Shown here: piece after piece, positions 12,400 to 22,670 of the stretch | Layout of the letters: every line of letters begins with the position of its first letter | Position numbering within the stretch: position 1 is the stretch's first letter | Source of the DNA: Malachius bipustulatus | Taxonomy: Eukaryota > Arthropoda > Insecta > Coleoptera > Melyridae | Assembly: GCA_910589415.1 (NCBI GenBank) | Contig: OU342634.1 | Location: 17,047,144 to 17,111,143 of the forward strand | Reading direction: 5' to 3' | Length of the DNA: 64,000 nucleotides | The notes under the pieces: generated by a model | Database searches by the model: none | Told to the model about the DNA's origin: nothing | Seen by the model: only the letters and a program-made list of their open reading frames with translations | Program-made: the position numbers and the translations under genes

Positions 12400-14420
12400 A
12401 GTTGACATTTATTGCCAACTGAATCGGTGCAGTTAGCGACCGTGTTCGCGTAGCCTTTCCAGAATAATCTAACGAACGGTTCGGAAAAAGTGGCGTGCCC
12501 GTTTTTGCTTTTTGATAGCGGGTACAAGCAGATAGGAAGGGTATAAATATGGGTGCATGGATTGTTAGCGTCCTCTTTGATTTTCCGTCGTTTTACGCGG
12601 TGCATCTCTTTCATTTTTCCGTCGTGAACTACGTTAGTGCTATTGGGGTGCCGTTCATAGAAACCGCCGACCGACGTCTTCCGTACTAGCCGTAGCTAAC
12701 CGTGCCGACGCGAACTATAGAAAGTCTCGATTTCCAGAATTTTGAAGGTAAAGCCGCGATAGTAGAGTCAGACCAGTTGATTTGATCTGTTTGTTTGAGT
12801 TTTTGCCGCCACATACTCGTGCCAACCAGTCCCCTACGTCATCAATACCCCGATATAAAGGTAGGTGTCCTGATTTAAACTATATTCATTTCTGGTATAC
12901 CGCCGATTTAACCCTCCTATACCTCCCACACGTTAACTGTCTCGATACGCACCACGTAAATTTCCCCCTATTCTCCGAAGGCCATATAGCAGCGGGGTCA
13001 CTAGCATTTCTAGCTGTAGGGTAAGCGGTGCAAGTGACCTCCCCTCGTGGCTGGGTAACTGGTGAATCAATTTTAACTCGTACCTAGTACCTTTCCTGAA
13101 AGCGCCCGTCATCTCCTGGAACCCCGCCTCGACGTTTGTGCGATATCAATAATTAGAGCCGCCGACCAGTTTCGATAGATAGGTACAGTTGGGTAATTTT
13201 TGACCGTCCTCTCACGGGCCAAGTCCGATTTATTGCATTTAAATTTGGTATTAATTGGTTGTCCTCCCAGGACACAGTGCCGCCTCACGGTGATCCCCAT
13301 TCGGGTGTTTAATTGTAAATATATTTTCCCGTAGGTAGCTGTCTAATTTTGTATATATTGATTTTTTTTATTTTGAAGTTGAATTAGGTCTAGTTTGGCA
13401 GTTGTAAATATTTTTCCGTAGGTAGGTAGGTACTTTATTTTATTTTATAAATTCAAAATTTTTTTTAGGTTGAATTAGGTCTAGTTTGGCATTTGTAAAT
13501 ATTTTTCCGTAGGTAGATATAGGGACTTTATTTCGTTTTTTTTTAAGTTCAAAATTTTTTTTATAGGTTGTATTAATCAAAAAATTAGTTTTGCTTTCCG
13601 CACACGTTACGTACGTGATTTATTTTATAAATTTGAACTTAGAATTTTTTTTTGTAGGTTGTAGTAACCAGAAAAATAGTTTTGCTTCCTGCACACGTTA
13701 CGTACGTGGTTTATTTTGTAAATTTAAACTTAGAAATTTTTCCGTGGTTCACCATAATCAGTAAAGTAATTTTGCTTTGCGCAGACGTCACGTACGTGAA
13801 TATTTGCATAAATTTATACTTGTGAAAATTTCCAAGAAACTGTAATATTTGTGATAATAAATTTTTGTTCCCCGTAACGGCATTTAATTCTGGTGGCAAA
13901 ATTCTGTGGATGTTATAACGATTTATTTTGTATCAATAAATAATAATTCAGGAAAATGTTGGTCTTTCTGTGTTTCCGAAATATTTCGCTCAATTGACCG
14001 AACGACCCGTCTTAAGTTAAACGAGAGTGAGGAAAAAGGTAAGGAACCCTCTCGCAGGAATTATAATAGCCAGTCGGACCCGCACCAGCACCGGCACCGC
14101 CGAACGATATTCACTTCGCTTACATCTCCGCTCCACGGGAAGGTACAAGGGACGTTCAATAAGCGATTAAAGCCCGTTTTATTGAATACATCGTCTTCAG
14201 TGATAACTTCATCTGACCCCTGGCGTTTCCGTTTCTCCATTGAGCTGACCTTAGGGACAAGGATACGATAAACGTATCATTTGTGCGACTCAGGCAATTG
14301 GGAAATATTTAGCGAAAACTTTTTCCCCAGGGAGTAAACCCTTACTAAAAATCTGGCGCCCGAGCAATCCGCCGAACTACATCTGCAGTCGATCCGAGAA
14401 TTTCCCAGCGAGCCAGAGAA
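12400..14420 (+). other. GC-richer block with tandem repeats and a PBS-like motif (possible LTR and leader)
   Basis: The block is noticeably richer in G, C and CpG than its surroundings. It contains TATAAATA at 12542 and degenerate tandem repeats (13312-13815), and it ends near TTACTAAAAATC immediately followed by TGGCGCCCGAGCAATCC at 14362. TGGCGCCC is the usual start of tRNA-primed primer-binding sites in Gypsy-type retroelements, and AGTTGACA at 12401 could be an LTR start. No gag/pol follows; the minus-strand non-LTR relic starts at about 14480. An ordinary promoter or first exon is the alternative. Confidence 0.3.
13312..13815 (+). repeat. Degenerate tandem array, about 90-bp unit, five to six copies
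   Basis: Units begin at about 13312, 13401, 13491, 13602, 13693 and 13783. The first three share TTGTAAATATTTTTCCGTAG and the first two AGGTCTAGTTTGGCA. The last three share CACGT(T/C)ACGTACGTG, a palindromic ACGTACGT core, and AATTAGTTTTGCTTCC-like ends. All carry an A/T-rich TTTATTTTATAAATT..AAATTTTTT middle. Period is about 90 bp with a somewhat longer third unit. Confidence 0.8.
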
Positions 14421-14479
14421 CGTCACAGTGTATCAATTTTTTTTTGTGCGCAACAGTGTTTCAAGTTTTTGAGAAGCAC

Positions 14480-16160
14480 TTTTCGTCACTCTGCAGACCA
14501 AACCTGCAACATGATCATGCCAAGACATGTCACCAAGAAAATCACCATATCTGGCTCCACAACTTTGACTTTTTTGGAAAAGATGATAGGGTGTTTTTTC
14601 TCAGCATTAAACTGCACTTGATTTCTATCGCCCCACGATTGAAACTCTTGCAGATCTGTTAAATATTGAGACTTCTTGCTCTCTGCAAAAATATGCGTCC
14701 GAAGTTCACACATCTAAGGTATAAGAAGATATAGAATAGTACTGATGTCATCGACAAAACTGTCTACATATTGGGTATTTATTTTTTTCGAGCAGATCGT
14801 TAATATATACCCATAAGAAAGAGGGTCGAGATAAAATGGATCACTGAGGTACGGCGGCATTGATGGAAAAGCTCTCTGAAAGAACTCCATCAACTGCCAA
14901 CGGCAAAGAGCGATCTCCGAGGTAACTCGTAAGCCACAAGCAGAACTTCTCAGGCATGCCGAAAGCCCGAGAGATATCAAGCTTAACTACTCGAGACTCC
15001 CCATGGTTTTCAACTGCGCTGTTTCACAGTTCCGTTACGTAGGTGAGAAGGTCTCCATCAGTTGATCTCTGTTTCCAGAATCCGTATTGGCGGTCGCTGA
15101 TTATATTAGCTCCTGCAAAGTACTTTTAAAAAGTGTTGAATAGCTTTCTGCATAATATACCTGAGACGCAGCGCCACTCGCCGATAGTTGTTTGGTATGG
15201 TCTTTTTGCCTTTCTTGGGAATAGACTGGACTCGTGCGCATTTCCAGCAAGAAGGAAATCTTCCTCTTTTATAAGATGTTGAAAAGCCGACAGAAAACAG
15301 GTAACCGCTAAGTCGTGAATTTTTTAGGTACGATCACTGGTAGGTCATCGGGGCCAGAAGCTTTGTTTGGGTCCACGGGTAACATAATGCGCTTTATGAC
15401 ACGCTATCGGAAAGCAATGTCTGACATTTTGAATTCCACGGAAGGGATGATTGGCAGAGTTTCTCCCCGAAAATCGACAGAAGAGTATGAAGAAAATATT
15501 TCCGCCAAAAGGTTGGCCTTCTCAGAAGCCGTCGATGCTGCAATAGTCCCGTCTATCCGTGTAGTGGTGGATTGGTCGATTTGGTAAAATTCTGGCTTAT
15601 TGGCTTAGTGACCGACCAAAAAGATTTCGAACTGTTAGGACAGGAGAGAAGTTTGTTCCTAATTCTTTGGTTGTGAGTTTTCTTGGTTTGATCTGTTATT
15701 GCCTTGCATCTATTTCGAGCAAGGATGAAATTGTGGTAGTTTATGCCGTCGGGGCTCTCTCGCCATTGGCGAAAAGCCAGTTGTTTGGAGGCGGCAGCTT
15801 CCTTGCATCATTTTTGAACCAAGGTTTACTGTTTCAAGCCCGTTTTTTTTTTAAAGGAACGCAGGCTGCCATGCCAGTTAAGATGATCTAAGTAACTTCC
15901 CTAGCACAAACAAATGGATCATCAGAGCCGAAGCAAGCGCTCCGCCTTTGAAAATCTCGATAGTGTTTACTGGAAATATAAAAATAAATCGATGTTGTTC
16001 GTAAATCCACAGCCAATAGCAAAGGCTTCAGCTTCACGCCATTCTTCGTCATTAAAATTAGAGTGTTTAATCCAGCTTGTATTATGTACATTGAAGTCTC
16101 TCAAGATTGCTATCTCGCCTTTATGATAATTTATCCGCAGAAAATTAACAGTATTTATCT
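14480..16160 (-). pseudogene. Degenerate APE-type non-LTR retrotransposon ORF2 relic (endonuclease end, linker, reverse transcriptase)
   Basis: Read on the minus strand with several frameshifts and stops. Near 16135 the C-terminal part of an APE endonuclease is recognisable (AEIAILRDFNVHNTSW, normally ..GDFNVH..W, then EAEAFAIG). The EN-RT linker follows at about 15890-15590 (FRQWRESPDGINYHNF, ARNRCKAITDQTKK, FWSVTKPISQNF). Then come RT blocks: DPNKASGPDDLPVIV near 15370, QYGFWKQRST near 15080, VVKLDISRAF near 14980 with the catalytic Asp, SFSINAAVPQ followed by a stop where Gly is normal, YINDLL, and SFVDDIST (the YxDD box) near 14745. A deletion follows the first catalytic block, after 'AF'. 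This is a Jockey/CR1-like arrangement; exact clade is not determined. It is not functional. Confidence 0.85.
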
Positions 16161-16374
16161 ATACCATAATACTACTTGTTATTACAGCACGCAATCAGTG
16201 AAACTGCGAATTACTGGAACCGAAGTATCTTCGACTCGTCTTGAAAATTTAATTAACAGCAAAACTGGAAAATACTACAATCGAAATATTCTAGAATTGT
16301 CTTAACAATGTGATTAGCATCAGCAGCAACTAATAATCGCGAAGCGAAAAAAAAGCTGTTGATTTTGCCTGGCA

Positions 16375-16605
16375 GATAACTTTTTTTAAACGGGAGCATC
16401 GATTTTAACTGTGTTGATAAGGCACAGTCGCTCCACCCTGGTAATCTGTCTTCAAGATCGAGCTCATAAAGCCATAGACACATTTTAATTATATAAATAG
16501 TTATATTAATTAGCATAAACAACCATGCCGAGCTGGGATTCGAACCCAGACAGTGACAGTGTCAACGGCTAACAGTCAGCTACCTAAACCGCAACGCTAC
16601 CGCCC
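16375..16605 (-). mobile_element. tRNA-derived SINE, copy 1 (minus strand)
   Basis: On the minus strand the 5' part is tRNA-like. An A-box-like TAGCGTTGCGG is followed about 45 bp on by a B box, GGGTTCGAATCCC (+ strand 16535-16547), and CAGCTCGGCATGG. The body then shares with the copy at 48925-49165 the segments TTACCAG(A/G)GTGGAGCGAC, ACACAGTTAA and CGATGCTCCC. It ends in an A/T-rich tail. Two independent copies sharing head and body show this is a SINE family, not a tRNA gene. Confidence 0.8.
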
Positions 16606-17837
16606 ACGCTTGCCTGCAGATCATCGTCAAATTTGAAGATGTTGACTTGTTAAAATGACAAAGCGACAGTTGAAACTCGTTTAATTATATCGTGGAATTA
16701 ATAAGGAATGTGGTAACTATAGAGCGTAAATTTTCTTATAATTGAAAACTCCCATAACTATCGAGATACAGTCATCAGAAATTCTGAGCACTTTTTTTAT
16801 GGATAAGTTATAGATAGATAAAGTTTTTCCATTAATGCGAGTTTAAAAACCCAAATTAATAAAGATGAGTTCTTTCATAATTTTAGCTCTTTGTTAACGG
16901 ATTTAAAATCAAGAATTAGTTCCGTAGCTTCAAGAGTGCGCGGGTAGTGCACCACAAATACATAGAGAATAGACTCTTTCAATAACATGGTGAGTAGTAT
17001 CCACTAAAAATAAACACATGTGGTACGAAGAGGTATACGTAGGTAATGATATTCGAAGATAAATTATGTGATGATACTCGTACAAAATTATGCACAATAA
17101 AGCTTATTCTATTGATAGAGGAGCTTGAGCATTTTTGCACATAAAATATTTAATAAACCATTAAGCCACATACACCTGGTAGCTTCCAGCCTGTCAAAGT
17201 GGTCATCAGATTTTTGCAGTAATCAAAATAACCAATTATTTTACAGGGTGTTGAATCACCACTATACATGGTAAAATGGCATGGGAAATAACATTCCTTC
17301 GAATTTCTGCTTTACTTGCAAAGAAGACGGCTGCCGTTTTCTGCAAAGAAGAAACAGTTTCAACGGAAAAGTGGCGTATTATTCAATTTTCAAGTGTGCG
17401 AGCGTGATCACCAATCACCATCAACGCAACCATAATCGACAATTTGGTGATTCGTTTTCCGAAACGAATGAGGAAAAATGATGAATTATGATAAGATTGA
17501 TTAATTTGATTCCGACAAATATTTGTTAAAACTTATATTTTTTTAAGTTGCGGATGGAATCCACTATAATAATACGCTTCAGTTAATTTGTTCTTACCAA
17601 TCAATTTCCTTTTTTTTTTTTTTTAATTAACGTATATGGCTTTGGCGGAGACCAATTAGCCAGAACTTTTTGAAAAGTAAAAACTGAGACATGAAGGAAT
17701 AACAGTATTATTAGCAAGCCATACACCCCAGCACTCACGCAGGGGCTCATCCAACAAACGCATGGAAACTGTATAGCTATAGTCTAGTTAGTTAATAGTT
17801 ATTTCCTTTTTTCGGTTTGTGCATGTGTTTATTCGCA
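16606..17837. other. Intergenic; one solo element end
   Basis: ACAGGGTGTTGAATCACC at about 17244 resembles a foldback terminal sequence without a partner. No gene is supported. Confidence 0.55.
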
Positions 17838-18055
17838 GGTTTTTTTTTTTTCCTTTTTTTTTTTTTCATTCATTAGATCATTTTATTATATATATAATTT
17901 TTTTAATATTATGTTTTCTTTCGTTCAATATTTTTATTTTTAATTTTTTAATTTTTTTTTTAATTTTTTTTTTATTTTTTTATTTTTTTTATTTTTATTT
18001 ATTTTTTTTTAACATGTATGTTTTTATTATATTTTTTTTTTTTTTTTTTTTCGTT
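17838..18055. repeat. T-rich low-complexity tract
   Basis: Long T runs with short interruptions. The apparent reading frame in it encodes only Phe/Ile/Leu/Tyr-rich low-complexity sequence and is not a gene. It sits at the 3' side of the minus-strand non-LTR relic and may derive from its A tail. Confidence 0.8.
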
Positions 18056-18198
18056 TGCACGTAGAGATTATAATGATTATCGGTCGCATTACTGCTTACA
18101 ATAATGATCGTTAGTATCTTATATACTAATTTTACCTCTAATAACATGACGATAGATACAGAACAAAATATCAATATTACCAGAAAACACTATAGAAT

Positions 18199-19496
18199 TT
18201 AAATTGACAGGAAATTGTTGACCTTTAGTATATGCAAGTCACTATAAAGAATATCTATACTATCCTTTAACTCTTCACATTCCAGCAAAAGATGGTTCAA
18301 GTTTCCGTAATTACCACAGCTACAGTTGGGATTGTCAGCGATTCCTATTCTATGCATATAGGATGGTGTGAGTGCATGTCCCGCTCTTATTCTGTTAATA
18401 GCTATAATGAAGTGCCTGTTTGAAGTCGATCTGAACCATTTACTATTTGGGATTTTTCCCATGTTACTCTTGTAGTTAGAGCCAGTCAGGTTATTAGTAT
18501 ACATATTTGGTTTGCCAACTTGTTTTAATCATCTTCTTAAATATTGCTAGTAAATCTGTAGATGGGATGCAATTTAGCGTTGGAGGTACACCTGTTGTGT
18601 GGGCAGCCCTCGCTAAACTGTCTGCAACTTCGTTACCCTTTACTCCCGAATGTCCTTTTAGCCAAACTACTGTAACAGTTCTCTTCTGATTATTGATTTT
18701 ATAGTATTCTTTCAGAAGTGCGAGCTCTATATGTGATATTTGTGTCGACAGGTGTATGTTCTTTAATCTATCTACTGAACTTTTGCTGTCAGTGAATATA
18801 ATACTTCTTTTAAAGGAGTTGGATGATATGTATTCAATCGCATGGAGTATTGCATACATTTCTAGCGTGAAAATAGTAGATTCTTTAGGATATTTATAAC
18901 TTTGTTTATGATTGAGCGACGAGTCAAAGAAAGCACAACCTGCTCGGCCACTCGACTTTGATCCATCAGTGTATATATGTATAGTGATGATTTGGCCACA
19001 TTTTATTGACTATTTCTTGGAAAGGAACGTTAGGGTCCAGGTAAAATGTCTGTATTTTATTCGAGAATAAGTTTTTTAGTTGTTGAGAATGATATGGAGT
19101 AGTTTTGCTCTTGTATAGAATGTCTGTATATGATGACATCTTGGTGTAGCTTTCTACAAGAAGTGGTTCTTTTTTGACTCTCCAGTATGGATGAGTAAGT
19201 ACTAGTAGTGATAAGTTGTGGATAGATTGCACATATTGAGCCTGTCTAGACATGGCTTTCGCTACGAATTTATTGCTTAAGAATTGTCTTCTGAGTTCTA
19301 ATGGAGGTTCGATGGCTTCTGCTTCCATGATGTCAATGGGAGTCGACTTGAGGTATCCAAGACAAGTTCTTAAACATTTGTTTTTTTGAACTTCCAGTTT
19401 CTTCAAATGTACATTAGCTGCCGAACCCAGGAGATGACTGCCGTAGTCCAAGATGGATCTAATCATACTTTTGTAGAAAAAAATTTTCTTGAACAA
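18199..19496 (-). pseudogene. Non-LTR ORF2 3' portion: RT thumb, RNase H domain, C-terminal CCHC-like segment
   Basis: Three minus-strand frames join into one protein relic. 19496-18966 encodes the RT thumb (FYKSMIRSILDYGSHLLGS, KLEVQKNKCLR, IEPPLELRR). A one-step frameshift near 18966 leads into RNase H, IYTDGSKSSGRAGCAFF. Its four catalytic carboxylates are all present: Asp in YTDGS (18965-18967), Glu in TLEMYAIL (18860-18862), Asp in FTDSKSS (18788-18790) and Asp in NEVADSLA (18620-18622). The conserved GHSGVKGNE is also intact. A second frameshift near 18497 leads to the C-terminal segment with RIRAGHALTPSYMHRIG and a C-x-C-x7-H-x4-C cluster (CSCGNYGNLNHLLLEC), ending at TAA 18199-18201. 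With only two frameshifts it is younger than the 14.5-16.2 kb relic. Confidence 0.85.
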
Positions 19497-19500
19497 AGGA

Positions 19501-20804
19501 TGATAATAATGCTTTATGAAATAATAATTAAATAATAAGTTAATTGCTCCTAATCAACTAATTTGATGAGAATATGCAAACACAAGCGTCAAAGCAATAA
19601 CATCCCCGCATACCACAGTGTACTCTGGTAAAATAACAAACCTCGGATAATGTTAAAATAGTTGGCTTTTTGTAAAGACGAGTCCTTTAATCTAAATGGG
19701 AAATTCGAGTGGAGAAAGTTCCTGCAAGTTCTGCAAAAGCCGGCGCGGGCAGCAGTGCAATAAGGCGTCTCTGTTGATTGCTCGGCGTGAAGGTAATTAA
19801 GCAAAATCGTTGCAGGAGAAGTCCATTCGCTAATCCACTTGCCGGAAGTTGGGGAATAGAATTATTGGGAGAGGATTTAATAATAGATCTGATAATTGGA
19901 AGAAACGCTTTGTTCCTGAAAGGTGAAAATCTGGAAACGATGGGTGTCGTTTAAGGATCGTTTACTCTCAAGCGAACCGAGATAGCGCAAAAGTACACCC
20001 GTCTCAAAATAAAATTATAAAAAATCATATTTATAGAAATATATTTCACATGAACAGTTGTAACAAAACTGTAATTAAAGAAAACACCCACTATTACTAT
20101 TGTTTTTATATACGTATCAATGATGTTACTTAAACGCAAGGTCCCTTAAGTTATTAAACGAGGATTTTTCTTACGTCATAAAATAATTTTTTCGTTTTTT
20201 TTTTTCTCTTATGCTTCTGAAGAAGAGTTGTTTCTCGGTTGGTACTTTGAAATATTACAAATAACATACGAGGTCTTTTTAAATCTTCCTGTTGATCTAT
20301 TGATCTTTTTCTATGCCTCTCTGCTAGCGAAGTCATTATCGAAGTTAATTAAAAAAAAAAACGAGAGATATAAATTCCAGTTGGAATAAAATGGTTTTCA
20401 AAGACTTGTCACGTTCTGCATTATGATTTCATTTCGTTGTGAGTTCAATTTATGTAGCAACTAAACGTAGTTGTTCAGATGTAAAATACTACTTGAATCG
20501 GTTCAGATAATCCAACTTCTCAACACGGGCTTTGTTGGAATTCATGACACGACTCTGCAAAGTTATTACTTACGAATTGAAACTGACAATGTTCGCTTCA
20601 TGAAATTCGGTAATGATTGTGCTAATCCCTGATCATCACAAGTTCAACTTTTCACCATCCGAATCGATTCTACAATGTCATCAGGGACGCGTTCTAGGCA
20701 AGGAAAGCAACTACCTAGGGCGGCAGTTTTATGGGAGGGGGGCAATTTTTTGGCGGGTGGGCGGCAAAAAATATAAATACGTTCAAATAAAAAAATTCTA
20801 AATA
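19501..20804. other. Intergenic; nothing recognised
   Basis: Short frames only. G-rich GGGAGGGGGGC occurs near 20731, just before the foldback MITE. Confidence 0.55.
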
Positions 20805-20806
20805 CA

Positions 20807-21525
20807 TACAGGGTTATCGTAAGTAAATGCGAAAAATGTTAGGGGGTGATTCATTGGCTCATTCTAAGGAAAAAATTCCTATTTTCCCAAAGAGAGACGT
20901 TTTTTGATAATATCTCAGGAAACTTGTTATAGGTAGAAAGCTCAGCTTTTGTACATATTTTATAGATGTTAGCTACTTTTTTAATGCCAACATATTTTTT
21001 TCGTATCCCAGTGACGGAGATTTTGGGGTGCGTTATGAGTTTAGGTTTAGGAGTTGCGATTTCCCCCCCCCCCCATGTCTACGACACTGGGAAAATTCAC
21101 ATTTTAAACGGCCAATATTTTCTACACAATAAAGATATTGCTGACGTGACCATTTTCAAGAAAAACGTCCATTTACAATGGAAAACTCGCTTTTGTAATG
21201 TTTAAAAACATGTGTTGGAAAATGAAGGACAAAAAAACTTCACTCAATCATAAAATCTCCGCCAATGAAACGTGAAAGAAAATTAATTGATATCAAAAAG
21301 GTAGCTAAATATCACTGACATGACGTGTATAAAAGTTGAGCTTTGTACTTTGTATCTCAAACAATTCCTGAAAATATCTTAAAAAAAAAAACTGTAAAAA
21401 TAATCATTTTAGCTATCCTGTATCTCAAAAACGGTGCGTTTTCGGACACACGTTAATGGGAACTTTTTTCCTCAGAATTAGCCACCCCTAAAAATTTTCG
21501 CTCTCATTTATGATAACCCTGCATA
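20807..21525. mobile_element. Foldback MITE with CAGGGTTATC ends
   Basis: CAGGGTTATCGTAA starts at 20809 and TTATGATAACCCTG ends at 21521. Both are flanked by CATA (20805-20808 and 21522-21525). Complementarity is imperfect but continues inward for about 250 bp, for example AAAGCTCAGCTTTTGTAC with its partner near 21340 and CGGAGATTTT near 21015 with CTCCGCC near 21260. A C12 run lies at about 21063-21074. No gene was seen. Confidence 0.75.
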
Positions 21526-22205
21526 ATAGCAAAAGGTGACATAGGGAATAATATGTACCTACTTGAAAATAATATTTCAACAATACTTTGACAATAAATG
21601 ACATCCTTTTAAAAATACAGTTAACTACCAAGTTTCCTTGTACCTATGTAAGGATAATAACGAGTTTCCTAGGAAAAAATGCAGCTTTTAAACCAGAGTG
21701 ACTTGAATCCTTGTTAATATTACCTGATTTACCTGTATCGTTTTCCCTGCTATTACTTTTCCTATGCAACATAGGTATGTATAAAAATTAAACACATTTA
21801 CCAAATTTTTAGAGATAAAGATAAAAATTCAAGTAATAATATTCATCAGAAATTTGCAAGTATGTAGAAATGTAGATACCTATTTGAGAAAAAGAAAAAA
21901 AAACAATCTAATGAATTTCTCCGATTCGGCATCGAATTGCGAATTTATTTGGCAACTCCATGTGAGAGATCGTTTTCAAAACTGTCGAGGATTTAAAACC
22001 AACTTTAGATCGACACCACTAACATGTCCCGGGATGATTGCCGGTCTCTCTCTGGTACTTTCGTACCGGATGTCTCGCTCAACCAACAGGATAAAACTCC
22101 TTTAATAAAAAAATTATAATTTAAATTGGTTCAGCAGAACTCTCAACTAAACGAGACAAAAAAGAGCCTTGTATTTATTTTGAAATCTATTGATCGAGCT
22201 GTACA

Positions 22206-22670
22206 TTAACCCTTAGTTGGTAACATCCGACTCTGAGGCGGATGCCAAGTTTTGATGCTGCGCTGAATCCAAACGAATGAATGTACAAAAATTTCGTATT
22301 AGGTATGCTCTAGTTGGTTGTCAAAAAGTCCGTAGCCGCCTTCGCAAAAATACGTCTGTGAGACGGGTGTTACTCAGAACGATATATTTCAGTCCATCTC
22401 TCAGTCGGCTGGTGGTCGAAAGTATGGTGAATGAAAAGGTATAATATATAAAAAAATGTATAAAAATGAAATAAGTCTTGTTTTAATAAAATATATTTGT
22501 GTTTACTAGAATACATTCGAATAAATATGTAATTATACATATTATTATAATACCTATTCCGACTGAGCGACGGATGTTACCTATAATGGTGGAACTGTAA
22601 TATGATCCCCGACTGAGAGACGGATGTTACTTATAAAGTGAAAAAAAGTATGTTACCAACTAAGGGTTAA
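22206..22670. mobile_element. piggyBac-like MITE (457 bp) with TTAA target duplications
   Basis: TTAA at 22206-22209 and at 22667-22670 flank an element that begins CCCTTAGTTGGTAACAT and ends with its exact reverse complement, giving 17-bp perfect terminal inverted repeats. Subterminal copies of CCGACTGAG(C/A)GACGGATG occur near 22559 and 22609. A degenerate copy is near 22228 and an inverted one near 22397. CCC..GGG ends next to TTAA are the signature of the piggyBac superfamily. No transposase frame is present, so this is a non-autonomous element. Confidence 0.85.

Larger units (their letters stand above)
17838..19500 (-). mobile_element. 5'-truncated non-LTR retrotransposon with RNase H (I-group-like), 3' end at left
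   Basis: The minus-strand coding relic at 19496-18199 begins abruptly within the RT thumb region, as expected for 5' truncation during target-primed reverse transcription. After the stop at 18199 there are about 140 bp of non-coding sequence. A strongly T-rich tract follows at 17838-18055 on the + strand, which could be a long, decayed A-rich tail of the minus-strand element. The RT-RNase H order is known from the I, LOA, Ingi and R1-like groups. Boundaries are approximate; no target-site duplication was identified by eye. Confidence 0.65.

Noticed and set aside
15315..15587. 90-codon + strand frame
   Set aside because: Antisense to the recognisable reverse-transcriptase/linker reading of the minus-strand relic.
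16490..16610. Genuine tRNA gene on the minus strand
   Set aside because: The B box is good, but the acceptor stem and A box are degenerate and a second copy shares a non-tRNA body, so it is a SINE.
17819..18064. 81-codon frame of Phe/Ile/Tyr
   Set aside because: Pure low-complexity T-rich sequence, not a membrane protein gene.
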